Source: Candidatus Margulisiibacteriota bacterium (lineage in GTDB: Bacteria; Margulisbacteria; WOR-1; JAHJIW01). From it: DNA of 64,000 bases. The notes under the pieces were generated by a model that had not been told where the DNA came from, did no database searches, and saw only the letters and a program-made list of their open reading frames with translations. The translations under genes were made by a program, and so were the position numbers. Below, piece by piece: positions 33,477 through 42,583 of the stretch (position 1 is the stretch's first letter; each line of letters starts with the position of its first letter). The stretch lies in the NCBI GenBank assembly GCA_018823125.1, contig JAHJIW010000015.1, positions 1 through 64,000 of the forward strand. The letters run 5' to 3'.

Positions 33477-34492
33477 ATTCTTCTTCCGACTGCCGCCGCA
33501 ACTGCCTTTAGTTCTTTCATTAGTTGGGTAAAGGTTTCGGGTTTTAGGCTTTGTGATCCATCACTCATGGCATCTTCGGGATGCTGATGTACTTCAATCA
33601 TTAAGCCATCCGCCCCCGCCGCTACCGCCGCCTTAGCCATTGCCGGAACCAAATCCCATTCGCCGGTGCCATGGCTCGGATCAACCACCACCGGAAGATG
33701 CGTTAACTTTTTTATCACCGGAACCGCATTTAAATCCAGCGTATTCCGGGTGGAATCTTCAAAAGTTCGGATGCCGCGCTCACAAAGTACGATATTTTTG
33801 TTGCCTTCAGACATAATATATTCGGCCGACATCAATAATTCTTTAATGGTAGATCCTGCGCCCCGCTTTAAAAAGACCGGCTTATTAGTTTTGCCAACCG
33901 CTTTTAATAAATTAAAGTTTTGCATATTGCGGGCGCCGATTTGCAGCATATCCGCGTATTTGGCTACTAATTTAACGTCTCTGGTATCCATAACTTCGGT
34001 AACAATCGGCAGTCCCGTCTTTTTACGTGCTTCCGCCAAGTATTTTAACCCCTCTTCGCCTAATCCCTGGAAAGAATACGGAGAAGTGCGTGGCTTAAAG
34101 GCTCCGCCCCTGAGCATCCGCGCCCCGGATTTTTTTACCAATTCGGCAACTTCTAAAATTTCTTTTCTACCTTCAACTGAGCAGGGCCCCGCCATAACAC
34201 AAATCGGTGCCTGGCCTCCGATACGTACTTTTTCGTTTACCTTAACAATGGTTTCTCTTTTATATAATTCCCGACTGACTAATTTATACGGTTTTCGGAT
34301 AGGAATGATTTCAGACACTCCCGGGAGCATCTGAATAGTTTCAATCTCGATTGCACTTTTATCTCCGATCGCTCCGATAACGGTACGCTCCACCCCGCGG
34401 CTCAAATGAATTCCAAATCCATGCTTTTTTAATTTATCGGTGACGTGGCTAACCTGTTCATCGGTGGCATCCGGACGCATTATGATAATCAT
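33473..34492 (-). CDS. aroF: 3-deoxy-7-phosphoheptulonate (DAHP) synthase, type I-beta
   Basis: 339 residues. Residues 1-70 form the ferredoxin-like regulatory domain of the I-beta class ([20 protein letters not shown]). The barrel follows, with [46 protein letters not shown] and [10 protein letters not shown]. It condenses PEP and erythrose 4-phosphate, the entry to aromatic amino acids. It follows the chorismate mutase gene by 13 bp, and GGAGTAAG precedes its ATG. Such pairs often show allosteric control by chorismate or prephenate. Confidence 0.95.
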   Translation of the reverse strand: MIIIMRPDATDEQVSHVTDKLKKHGFGIHLSRGVERTVIGAIGDKSAIEIETIQMLPGVSEIIPIRKPYKLVSRELYKRETIVKVNEKVRIGGQAPICVMAGPCSVEGRKEILEVAELVKKSGARMLRGGAFKPRTSPYSFQGLGEEGLKYLAEARKKTGLPIVTEVMDTRDVKLVAKYADMLQIGARNMQNFNLLKAVGKTNKPVFLKRGAGSTIKELLMSAEYIMSEGNKNIVLCERGIRTFEDSTRNTLDLNAVPVIKKLTHLPVVVDPSHGTGEWDLVPAMAKAAVAAGADGLMIEVHQHPEDAMSDGSQSLKPETFTQLMKELKAVAAAVGRRI

Positions 34493-34505
34493 AGAAGCTT
34501 ACTCC

Positions 34506-34889
34506 TTAGCTGAGGTAATATTCGCTTTTTTTACCTAAATCCGGTCTTAGTTTTTCGGCTGCGCCTAAATAAACGTGCTTGATTTCAGACTGAGGTTTAT
34601 CCATATTGACGTGCAGCAGAACTCGAACACATTTTTTTAGTCCGTTGGGAACATCAATCTCGTTGGTGCACAAAAGCGGGGAATAAAGCCAGCCTAAATT
34701 ACGCGCCGCTTCGGCTGGAAAAGCTGCATTTAAATCTTTAGTAGTTGAAAAAATTGCGGAAGCCACGTCCTCAACCTTAATTTGATTAGCTTCAACAATT
34801 TTTTCAAGCAGTTCTTCGGTAGCCTTAATAATTGCTTCTTTAGAATTGTCTTTAGCGGAAATTGCTCCGCGGATTCCTCTGACTGCCAT
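34506..34889 (-). CDS. aroH: Chorismate mutase, AroH class
   Basis: 127 residues, the normal length of the trimeric AroH fold. [18 protein letters not shown] with the active-site Arg, [16 protein letters not shown], and [20 protein letters not shown] are conserved. It converts chorismate to prephenate. First gene of a pair with aroF; GAGGTGA precedes the ATG. Confidence 0.93.
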   Translation of the reverse strand: MAVRGIRGAISAKDNSKEAIIKATEELLEKIVEANQIKVEDVASAIFSTTKDLNAAFPAEAARNLGWLYSPLLCTNEIDVPNGLKKCVRVLLHVNMDKPQSEIKHVYLGAAEKLRPDLGKKSEYYLS

Positions 34890-34947
34890 ATTTTCACCTC
34901 AAATTTATAAGATATCTTACCATTTTAGTTAAGCGGCGGCAATGGTC

Positions 34948-35511
34948 CTACTCGGACAGAAACTGAACATACTTTCTATCAATTTCGTTTACTAATCGAT
35001 CATAAAAAAGCTTAAAATCTTGTGCTTTTCCCTTAGCTAGCTGCAGAGAAGTAACTGATTCTTTTAGTTCGCTCGGAAAATCGGCTAATTTGAGGTTAAC
35101 GTTTATTCCTATTCCCATAATCACAAAAGGATTCCCCTCCTTATCCCGCGCCCGCTCCACTAATATACCGCAAACTTTCTTCCCGGAAATCAAAACATCG
35201 TTCGGAAGCTTTATTTCGGCTTCAATCCCATAATCCTTACGTAAAATATCCTGCAGTGCCTTAGCTCCTAATAAAACAATTTCTGAAAGTTCATCCACAT
35301 TCTTGCGCGGTCGCAAAACTACCGTAAAACAAAGACTACCCGGGTATTTTGAAAACCAGGTGTAGCCAGGCTTTCCGCGACCATGCAGCTGCTGCTTAGT
35401 AATTACGACCGTCCCCTCCTCAGCCCCTTCCTTAGCCAGCGTCATCGCCATGGTATTGGTAGAATCAAGTTCTTCGTGCTTAATTATATTTTTACCAATA
35501 ATTTTGCTCAT
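34948..35511 (-). CDS. birA: Biotin-protein ligase, catalytic domain only
   Basis: 187 residues. It has LDSTNTMAMTLA, the biotinyl-AMP loop GRGKPGYTWFS, KLPNDVLISGKKVCGILVE and MGIGINVN. There is no N-terminal DNA-binding domain, so it should not act as a repressor. The chain also stops near residue 187, without the ~45-residue SH3-like C-terminal domain of most ligases, so it is a minimal form. It attaches biotin to carboxylase carrier proteins. AGGAG precedes the ATG. Confidence 0.88.
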   Translation of the reverse strand: MSKIIGKNIIKHEELDSTNTMAMTLAKEGAEEGTVVITKQQLHGRGKPGYTWFSKYPGSLCFTVVLRPRKNVDELSEIVLLGAKALQDILRKDYGIEAEIKLPNDVLISGKKVCGILVERARDKEGNPFVIMGIGINVNLKLADFPSELKESVTSLQLAKGKAQDFKLFYDRLVNEIDRKYVQFLSE

Positions 35512-35528
35512 TGACTGCTCCTAAAAAG

Positions 35529-35556
35529 AAAAAATCCCGCAAAAGCGAGATTTTTT
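35529..35556. terminator. Rho-independent terminator
   Basis: AAAAAATCCCGC (35529-35540), loop AAAA, GCGAGATTTTTT (35545-35556): a 12-bp stem with one mismatch and flanking A and T runs. It lies 28 bp after the stop of birA's downstream neighbour in no gene; it sits between birA and the 3' end side of the next minus-strand porin's region, and its symmetry allows use on either strand. The most likely user is a transcript arriving on the plus strand; for the minus strand it would stop read-in to the porin 3' flank. Confidence 0.55.
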
Positions 35557-35584
35557 CTTATCTCTTGAACCTTAATGCTTGCCC

Positions 35585-36970
35585 CTAGAATTTATAGGTT
35601 AGGCCCAAGACTGCCATATCGGTAGTTGGGTCAGTTGCATTTGGATCCTGGTAAATACGATAAGCCGCATCTACCAAAGTTCCGGGAGCAATCTGATAAG
35701 CCAAACCACCCTGCATGGTTAATAATGAGTTAGCTTTACCGGCACCGTATCCAAAATCGGATGACAAACGAATATCTCCGATTCCTTTTATGAATAAGTC
35801 TTCGGAAACGGCTTGTTCAATTTTACCGGCGAGATCTACTGAACTGTTAACATAAGCACGGTTAAAATAATCTAAACCGGCAATATCAAGGGCGAAGTTG
35901 GGATTAATATGCTGTGCTCCGATTTTTACCGCAGAAACATTAATAATGGTGCCGGTATCAAAAACATCCTTCAAGGCCATATCCGCGCCAACCAATAAAC
36001 CACTTTTATCAGAACCGCCAATTCCTAATCTGAAATCAGTAATGATTTTAGGAGAAAAAATTGCCGATGCGGTTAAGTCAATTTTACGATCCGTGTCAGA
36101 TCCACCCGCACTACGCAAGTAAGTGGCGGTTGCACCTAAATCTAAACCAGAAACCACCGGAACCCAATCACCCAATGAATAACCTACTCCGGCAATTATT
36201 TTCAATGAGTCAAAATATCCATTATTAGCAATCGAATCTGCAAAAGCTCCACCCTCAACGTCCATTCCCCACATTTTTGACTGAGCTAAAACCCCGCTGT
36301 CCGGTCGAACAAAAATTTCGCCGGTTTCGGCTACCAACGCACCAGTAGTAACGGTATGGGTCCTCGCACCCGGGCCAACGGTTACCGTAAAATCGATGGG
36401 CGCTTCCATTCCGACATCCGCACTTAATTTGCCTTCGACATCTAATAATTGGGTTGCCAGCTCTTGTTGTCCACCGCCGTATCCGGCATCCATAGTATCA
36501 AGATTTACTGCTACTGAAGCTCCATCGCCAAAATCTCTGGATACCGAAGATTTTAAACGGTAATCCATGACTGGTCCACGTTGACCAGAAGCAGTTAAGA
36601 GGTTTCCAGCTTTACTGTAAGAATCGATCTCTGCCGAAAAGGCGGCTCCCCCTTGAGGGTTACGCCGCAGGTCGGCAATTTGTTGTTTAAGAGTAGCAAT
36701 ATCTTCTTTAACTTCTATCAAATCCACGCCACCCAGCTTATCGGCCAGTTTTGCCATCATAACGGCAGCTTCGTAACGGGTAATCTTGTTTTTTCCTCTG
36801 AAAGTACCATCCGGGTAACCGGTAGTTACGCCTAATTTAACTAAATCATACACATAAGGAGCAGCCCACATATCTTCCGGAACATCTTTAAATTCGCGCA
36901 CTGCAGCAGCAGAGGTTGAAAAAGCTACTAACATCAATAAAATTAAACACAATAATACTTTTCTTGGCAT
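35585..36970 (-). CDS. SLH-domain outer-membrane porin-like protein
   Basis: 461 residues. Signal peptide (MPRKVLLCLILLMLVAFSTSAAA), then one SLH module (~27-80; EFKDVPEDMWAAPYVYDLVK, GYPDGTFRGKNKITRYEAAV), a coiled coil (~88-108) and a ~350-residue barrel ending in Phe. This is the SLH-coiled-coil-barrel layout of cyanobacterial porins and Negativicutes OmpM. It has a strong promoter and a leader with AAAGGAA, so unlike many first genes here it is not leaderless. Related to the protein at 38693. Confidence 0.85.
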   Translation of the reverse strand: MPRKVLLCLILLMLVAFSTSAAAVREFKDVPEDMWAAPYVYDLVKLGVTTGYPDGTFRGKNKITRYEAAVMMAKLADKLGGVDLIEVKEDIATLKQQIADLRRNPQGGAAFSAEIDSYSKAGNLLTASGQRGPVMDYRLKSSVSRDFGDGASVAVNLDTMDAGYGGGQQELATQLLDVEGKLSADVGMEAPIDFTVTVGPGARTHTVTTGALVAETGEIFVRPDSGVLAQSKMWGMDVEGGAFADSIANNGYFDSLKIIAGVGYSLGDWVPVVSGLDLGATATYLRSAGGSDTDRKIDLTASAIFSPKIITDFRLGIGGSDKSGLLVGADMALKDVFDTGTIINVSAVKIGAQHINPNFALDIAGLDYFNRAYVNSSVDLAGKIEQAVSEDLFIKGIGDIRLSSDFGYGAGKANSLLTMQGGLAYQIAPGTLVDAAYRIYQDPNATDPTTDMAVLGLTYKF

Positions 36971-37013
36971 TTTTGTTCCTTTCCAAAGAAAAAATAACTA
37001 TTTATTACCTAAA

Positions 37014-37041
37014 ATTATAGCACTACAGACTAAGTTGTCAA
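37014..37041 (-). promoter_or_regulatory. Strong promoter of the SLH porin gene
   Basis: Read on the minus strand: TTGACA (37041-37036), 16-bp spacer, TATAAT (37019-37014) with TGC before it (extended -10). A 43-nt leader with a ribosome-binding site follows. The palindrome AAGTTGTCAACTT (37032-37044) overlaps the -35 and could be an operator or the end of the cstA message. Confidence 0.75.
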
Positions 37042-37046
37042 CTTAA

Positions 37047-38684
37047 TTAAGCCTTCCGTGATAACACTTTTCGGCGTACCCGATCGGCCTCAATCAAGAT
37101 ACATAACGCTAAAATCAGCAAAACCACGGCAATCACAAAAAGCAAATATTTTTGATCCTGAAAAAAGTTAACCATTTGATAAATTAAGGCTGCAATGGTG
37201 GTAATTAACATAAAAATACCCGGGTAAAGAGTATATACCGCTGGCCGCTTGATACTAAACAAGTATACCGAAGCAATAATCAAAACCAAGGCCGCAATCA
37301 ACTGATTGGAAGCACCAAAAATCGGCCAGATGGCCTGCCAATTGCCCAGGGCCAGCCACAAGGCCAAAAGCGCGACCAATGCAGTCGAGGCAAATCTATT
37401 TTTAAAAATCTTAATTTTAAAAGCATCACCAAAAAGTTCTTCGGTAATATATCGATTGATACGGGTAGCCGAATCTAAAGTAGTTAGAACAAAAGTATTT
37501 AAAGTCACCATCGCCACGGCCGAGCCAAAAGAAGCCCCGATCAAAGGAGCCACCAACTGACCATAACCAGTGCTAAAAGCCACGATCCATCCTTTTTCTT
37601 GCATCAGCGTAGGATAAACTAAACCAACCTCCCCTCCTATCCAATACAGCCCCGCGCAAACCGAAACTACCGCTAAGAGTGATAAAACTCCCTCTAAAAT
37701 CATTGCTCCATAGCTTACCCGCTTAACTGCCGCTTTACTGTGTAATTGTTTTGAAGTAGTGCCGCTGGCGATTAAAGAATGGAATCCAGAAATGGCTCCA
37801 CAGGCAATAATGACAAACATCATCGGCCAGAGAGGTCCCTGCGATGTATTAAAGCTGATAAAAACCGGAGCGCGCATCGGCGGATGCGAAATAATAATTC
37901 CGGCATAGCCGGCAATTAATCCGAAAAACAAAATAAAAGCCGAAAGATAGTCTCTCGGCTGAAGTAATACCTGCACCGGTAAAATTGAAGCAATATAAGC
38001 ATAAACCATCAGAATCACAATCCAAATCGTCAGCGCCTGCGGAAAATTAAGCGTGAGTGGATATTGAAAACCAATCATGATCAACACTAAAATTAAAATT
38101 AATCCGAATAATGTGGCAGACAGTTGTGAAATTTTAAGACGGTACAACAAAATTCCTACTAAAAACGCCACCGCAATCATGCCAAAAGTTGGAATTACCA
38201 CCCGCGGTTCGGCAATCAGCGTAGCCGCGGTAACGGCAGCAAAAACCGCTACCACTAACACTAAAGCCAGCCACAAAAACAATGCAAAGATGATTTTACT
38301 GCGGTTTCCCATGACTGCTTTAGCAACACTGGCGACTGAATTGCCTTCGTGACGAATCGAAAGCATCAAAGCTGAAAAATCATGAACACCACCCAAAAAT
38401 ATCGATCCAAAAACAATCCAGAGCAGCGCCGGCCCCCACCCAAACACGGCACAGGCAATTACCGGTCCGATAATCGGCCCCGCTCCCGCAATTGAAGCAA
38501 AGTGATGCCCGAATAAAACCGTCCAGTGTTTAACCGGAACGTAATCCACGTTGTCGCGCTTAAGGTGCGCCGGAGTTTTTTTGGAAAAATCAACTTTCCA
38601 CAACTTCTGCATGAAAGAACCGTAAAGTTTGTAGCCGGCGAGGAAAATTGATAAGCTGATGATCACAATTACGACTGAGTTCAT
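37047..38684 (-). CDS. cstA: Carbon starvation protein CstA family transporter
   Basis: 545 residues with about 14-16 membrane helices. Family motifs include GHHFASIAGAGPIIGPV, GGVHDFSALMLSIRHEG, and the region HSLIASGTTSKQLH. CstA proteins import peptides or pyruvate. This one is shorter than E. coli CstA (701) and has the compact form seen in many anaerobes. It follows the SLH porin at 38693 by 8 bp and is probably co-transcribed with it. Confidence 0.92.
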   Translation of the reverse strand: MNSVVIVIISLSIFLAGYKLYGSFMQKLWKVDFSKKTPAHLKRDNVDYVPVKHWTVLFGHHFASIAGAGPIIGPVIACAVFGWGPALLWIVFGSIFLGGVHDFSALMLSIRHEGNSVASVAKAVMGNRSKIIFALFLWLALVLVVAVFAAVTAATLIAEPRVVIPTFGMIAVAFLVGILLYRLKISQLSATLFGLILILVLIMIGFQYPLTLNFPQALTIWIVILMVYAYIASILPVQVLLQPRDYLSAFILFFGLIAGYAGIIISHPPMRAPVFISFNTSQGPLWPMMFVIIACGAISGFHSLIASGTTSKQLHSKAAVKRVSYGAMILEGVLSLLAVVSVCAGLYWIGGEVGLVYPTLMQEKGWIVAFSTGYGQLVAPLIGASFGSAVAMVTLNTFVLTTLDSATRINRYITEELFGDAFKIKIFKNRFASTALVALLALWLALGNWQAIWPIFGASNQLIAALVLIIASVYLFSIKRPAVYTLYPGIFMLITTIAALIYQMVNFFQDQKYLLFVIAVVLLILALCILIEADRVRRKVLSRKA

Positions 38685-38692
38685 AAAATCCC

Positions 38693-40129
38693 TTAAAAAC
38701 TATAACTAACTTTTACGCCCGCTTCGTCCTGTTGGGTATCGGTTACCCTTCCAAACTGATCTACGCCACTGGGAGTTAACGTAGCTTTATAACCAAATAA
38801 AACCTGCACATTTTCAGCATAGGCATAATTGAGCACTAACCCCGCTACGGTGCTGGTTCCGACATAATCCGGTCCTAGCTGGTAAGCTCCAGTCAGCTGA
38901 AAATCAACCATGCCGTCTAATTTTAAATTATTAGCTAATTGTTGAGAAATGGCGAGAGCACAGTCAACTTTACCGTCTAAAACCAGATCGCCGTCATAAT
39001 TCAGACCAACAAAACGGTAAGTACCCAAAGGATCCAGGCCTTCCCTAAATTTACTGCCGACTTTTTTAAACATTACCGCCAAATCAGTTCCGGTATTGAA
39101 ATAATCCCTAAGTCGAATCTCACCACTCACGTAAGCGCCGTGCGGAAAATCAGCCGCGGCTCCCAATCCTAAAATCAAAATCTTTCTTACCTTTCGCGAA
39201 ATCAAAAAATCAGAGGTAAATTCGCCAATCAGATGAAAATCATTTAAGTTATTAGAACTCATGTTGGCAAATAAATAATGGGCAGTAAAATCAAAGTCCG
39301 TTCTTTGCACCAATGGAACATTTTTAGTATACCAGGAAAAATCGGTGCGAATTTCGTTTAAGCCGATCAGACCGGAAGCATCAATTTGATGTGCCACATA
39401 TGATAATTTAGAATTTACTCCAAATATATTCTTTTCTGCAGATACAGACGACTTAGGCCGCAGATAAACTTCGTCATTTTCGTAGGCATCGATATCGGTC
39501 GGAGTAAAAACTAAACTGCCCGGGCCAATATTCGCAGTATAGATAACATCTCCGTAGGTAACTTGACCAGACAGATCAAACATAGTCAAAAATACTTCCC
39601 GTGTAATAGTGGTATTAAAGCCGGCGTCATTGGTGTCAAAATTGATACCGGCCTTCGCCCCGTCACCAAAATCTTTATGGACCGAATATTTAAAGCGATA
39701 ATAAGCTTCGGGCCCCTTTTGCCCCTCCCCGATTAGTGTCCGGTGAATCTTATAACTGGTATCAACTGAACCAAACCTTTTAGGAGCTTCTCTTTTCATT
39801 TCGGCTAAGTCATATTTTAAGCGCTGGGTTTCAAAACGCAGCTCTGCGATGATTTTTTCGTTTTTGGCCGCTACCGGAGAAAGTTTGGTGTCCAGTTTTG
39901 AAATAAAGGCTGCCATCTCGTAGCGATCAATATCTTTTTTTCCCCTGAAAGTACCATCCGGGTAACCCGAAATGACACCCCGCTCAGCTAAATCATAAAC
40001 GGCGTCTTTGGCCCAATGAGAAGAATCCTGAGGAAGGTCACGAAATTCATCGGAGGAGACAGCCGCTACTGAAAATAGGGTAATGAGTAATAACCCGATT
40101 AAAACCGACAAAGCGAATTTCCGCCTCAT
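38693..40129 (-). CDS. SLH-domain outer-membrane porin-like protein
   Basis: 478 residues. Signal peptide (MRRKFALSVLIGLLLITLFS), one SLH module (EFRDLPQDSSHWAKDAVYDL, GYPDGTFRGKKDIDRYEMAA), coiled coil (~85-110), then a barrel ending in YSF. I chose the ATG at 40129, about six bases after AGGTGA; in-frame GTG, ATG and TTG codons just upstream (40138-40132) are possible. It begins right after the glycosyltransferase stop, placing an outer-membrane protein in an envelope-lipid operon. Related to the protein at 35585. Confidence 0.85.
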   Translation of the reverse strand: MRRKFALSVLIGLLLITLFSVAAVSSDEFRDLPQDSSHWAKDAVYDLAERGVISGYPDGTFRGKKDIDRYEMAAFISKLDTKLSPVAAKNEKIIAELRFETQRLKYDLAEMKREAPKRFGSVDTSYKIHRTLIGEGQKGPEAYYRFKYSVHKDFGDGAKAGINFDTNDAGFNTTITREVFLTMFDLSGQVTYGDVIYTANIGPGSLVFTPTDIDAYENDEVYLRPKSSVSAEKNIFGVNSKLSYVAHQIDASGLIGLNEIRTDFSWYTKNVPLVQRTDFDFTAHYLFANMSSNNLNDFHLIGEFTSDFLISRKVRKILILGLGAAADFPHGAYVSGEIRLRDYFNTGTDLAVMFKKVGSKFREGLDPLGTYRFVGLNYDGDLVLDGKVDCALAISQQLANNLKLDGMVDFQLTGAYQLGPDYVGTSTVAGLVLNYAYAENVQVLFGYKATLTPSGVDQFGRVTDTQQDEAGVKVSYSF

Positions 40130-40138
40130 CAACATCAC

Positions 40139-41257
40139 CTATAAATGCCTAATTATTTCTTTTGCAATATCAAAAGCAGCATGCGGCTTACTTACTTTTT
40201 TTATGTTTTCTTTCATTTTTTTGTATTCGGGAGTATCTTTTAAAGAGCGGATAACTTCTACAATTTCATCCGGGTTCGGGCATACCCGTCCCAAACCATC
40301 TTTCACCACAAATTCAACATTGCCTTCTTCCTGACCAGGAAGCCAGGAAGTTAAAATCAACGGCAGGTCCATGGAAAGCGCTTCGGCAATGGTTCCGGGA
40401 CCGGCTTTGGTGATTAAAAGGTTAGATTCACTCATCAGCTCGGCAATGCGGCTAGTAAAACCAAAAACTTTCATCGGAAACTTTAGATTTTTAGCTTCGG
40501 CTTTTAATTTATTTTCTAATACCTTGTTGCGTCCGGCTATCACTACCAGCTGAATATTAAGATCGGATTGTTCGATGGCTTTGACAATTTTATACATGCC
40601 GCCACCGCCCTCGCCGCCACCCATCAGCATCACGGTAAAATAATCGGGCTCTAATCGGTCATCCACCCGCGCATCTGCTTTTTGAAAATCTTTTAAAGCG
40701 AATTTAGGGTCAACCGGGATACCTAATACTTTAATTTTCTTCTTATCTAAACCGTATTTAACACAATTGTGCGCTGCTTCTTCGGTAGCTACATAATACA
40801 TTTCCACATCGTCTGCCACCCAGGCCCGGTGCAGAGTAACCGGGTCAGTAATAACCACCACAAAAGGAGTCTTGCGTTTTAATTCTTTGAGAGCCCTAAC
40901 CGTTAAGTGATTAACTAACGGATGCACCGAAACAATAAGATCCGGATCAAAGTCTTTGATCATCTTTTTAAGATTTCTTAAAATAAAAGGCTTAGATACT
41001 AGTTCGAGTAATTGCAGTTTTTTCGGGTCATCCAGGTAATAATACATGGCGCCCCAAAACCAGGGAATATACTTTATGATCGGAGCATAAAGGCCGGTAA
41101 TAAAACTAAGAATGCCGCTGCCCTGCACAAAAACATCGATCATTTCCTGCTGATACTTGCTATTAGAAGTATGATTAACCGCTTTGATTAATGCCGTGGC
41201 CGCGGTGCGGTGCCCTCCACCGGTATCCGAAAAAAGATAAAGAATTTTTTTAGTCAT
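40139..41257 (-). CDS. MGDG synthase-like GT28 glycosyltransferase
   Basis: 372 residues. LFSDTGGGHRTAATAL at the N-terminus is the MGDG-synthase signature; the C-terminal domain has VMLMGGGEGGGGMYKI, AGRN, VFGFTSRIAELM and TKAGPGTIAEALS for UDP-sugar binding. Members add galactose or glucose to diacylglycerol, or GlcNAc to lipid II (MurG). Absence of MurG-specific sequence and a UDP-glucose 4-epimerase-like gene nearby favour a galactolipid or glucolipid product at the inner membrane. A TATAAT ends 7 nt before the ATG. Confidence 0.82.
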   Translation of the reverse strand: MTKKILYLFSDTGGGHRTAATALIKAVNHTSNSKYQQEMIDVFVQGSGILSFITGLYAPIIKYIPWFWGAMYYYLDDPKKLQLLELVSKPFILRNLKKMIKDFDPDLIVSVHPLVNHLTVRALKELKRKTPFVVVITDPVTLHRAWVADDVEMYYVATEEAAHNCVKYGLDKKKIKVLGIPVDPKFALKDFQKADARVDDRLEPDYFTVMLMGGGEGGGGMYKIVKAIEQSDLNIQLVVIAGRNKVLENKLKAEAKNLKFPMKVFGFTSRIAELMSESNLLITKAGPGTIAEALSMDLPLILTSWLPGQEEGNVEFVVKDGLGRVCPNPDEIVEVIRSLKDTPEYKKMKENIKKVSKPHAAFDIAKEIIRHL

Positions 41258-41264
41258 GGAAGGA

Positions 41265-41273
41265 ATTATAACA
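41265..41273 (-). promoter_or_regulatory. Extended -10 of the MGDG synthase-like gene (leaderless layout)
   Basis: On the minus strand TGTTATAAT ends 7 nt before the ATG at 41257. No Shine-Dalgarno intervenes. Confidence 0.65.
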
Positions 41274-41305
41274 TCGGAGTAACTTTTTTAAAAGAAAGAA
41301 GATTT

Positions 41306-42487
41306 TTAGCGGAGTTGTTTATGACTGGCGTAACCGCCCAGAGTAAACATTACTGCTTGTTTCTGATCAGCATCTAAGCCTACTCTTTCAATTTCCTCTT
41401 CGATAATTTGAAAAGCATCTTGGCGAGAAAGTTCCTGTTCTATCGCAAAATCAATTAGTTCTCTTCCGGCAATTTGCAACCCTTGAACCACTCCGCCTTT
41501 TTTAAAACGATAAGTAAACCGCCAGCCAAATGTTTTCTTGAACACTTTTTTGGCATCTACTAAACGTTCATCCTTAGGTTTGGTTGACCCAGGATTATTC
41601 GAAATTGGATTTCCAGGATTAGAAGGATTACCCAGCGCCGCGATTTCTGCAGCTGCTTTTTCCTTCCTTTTCTTTTTCCTTGCGGCTTTTTGTTCAGCAG
41701 TTAAACCATTTTTGTGGCGAGGTTGCTTTTTTGTCTTTTTGGGTGCTTGAGGAACTTCACGTTGGACAGCAGTTCCATGTCCTTCAGGAAGTTCCCTGGA
41801 TAAAGCTTTCACCGCCTCGTGGGCAAGGAGCTGTTCTCCACCAACTCTAACACTTGGACCATTAACCCACCGGCTATATAATTTTTCACCAAGCGGATCT
41901 ACGTTAACTGCACACATACTCCATCGATAAGTTTGAGACTGAACTCCTCTAAAAGATACAATATTATCTGTAGTTGCCCCGGTTTCCCCATGATTTACGC
42001 GATACTCAAAATGATCTGCAGTTCCCAACCATTCCAGAACAACTTGGTTATTTTCTGCTTCATAGGCACTTAAACGAGTAGGAGCTGCGGGGGCCTTGGT
42101 TGAAGTTATAATTTGAACATTGCGGTCATGGCTCACCATAAAAGAAATTTCAGTTAAAACTCTTTGATCAATCGAGTTCATTATTCTAACTGTATACCTA
42201 GCATTTAAATTAACCCTCTCAAAAGTAACCCGACCACCTTCTGAACTGCGCCGATCGATCATTTGATTATCACCGTAAAATAAAGCACAGTCAAAATTGC
42301 GACCATTAATATGTATAGGAGAAAATTGAACGGTTACCGGCCACGTATCGTTTAGCCCACGACCCAGTACGCCAGCTCTTATGCTGGTAATTTTGACTCT
42401 TTGCGGTGTGGATCCACCACGGCGGCTGCCCAACGGTTTATAAACTCGTTTATCTAGCCCGCGGGACCGCCCTAAAACTACGCCCAT
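41306..42487 (-). CDS. Orphan protein with FnIII-like domain and basic linker
   Basis: 393 residues; I do not recognise a family. No signal peptide or membrane helix is seen. Residues ~25-130 look beta-rich. Residues ~133-215 resemble a fibronectin type III domain (APAAPTRLSAYEAENNQVVL, then YRWSMCAVNVD). Residues ~245-285 are strongly basic (KKTKKQPRHK, ARKKKRKEKAAAE), followed by a Pro/Asn/Gly linker (NPSNPGNPISNNPGS). The last ~80 residues are a helical domain. The Lys/Arg tract could bind nucleic acid or an anionic polymer. It has AGGAGATC before the ATG and may be the last gene after the epimerase, with a 96-bp gap. Confidence 0.6.
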   Translation of the reverse strand: MGVVLGRSRGLDKRVYKPLGSRRGGSTPQRVKITSIRAGVLGRGLNDTWPVTVQFSPIHINGRNFDCALFYGDNQMIDRRSSEGGRVTFERVNLNARYTVRIMNSIDQRVLTEISFMVSHDRNVQIITSTKAPAAPTRLSAYEAENNQVVLEWLGTADHFEYRVNHGETGATTDNIVSFRGVQSQTYRWSMCAVNVDPLGEKLYSRWVNGPSVRVGGEQLLAHEAVKALSRELPEGHGTAVQREVPQAPKKTKKQPRHKNGLTAEQKAARKKKRKEKAAAEIAALGNPSNPGNPISNNPGSTKPKDERLVDAKKVFKKTFGWRFTYRFKKGGVVQGLQIAGRELIDFAIEQELSRQDAFQIIEEEIERVGLDADQKQAVMFTLGGYASHKQLR

Positions 42488-42583
42488 TTATGATCTCCTC
42501 TGATACTAATACTACACAAGAATTCTTCGAAGAATATACTTAAAAATTTCACTTTCAGGAAAGATTATTTTGAGGGATTTTTG

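Noticed and set aside
37032-37044. AAGTTGTCAACTT as a terminator of cstA
   Set aside because: No T-run follows on either strand and it overlaps the -35 of the porin promoter, so an operator or chance palindrome is more likely.
40139-41257. MurG
   Set aside because: The N-terminal GGGH-R motif context is that of MGDG synthases, and no cell-wall genes are nearby.
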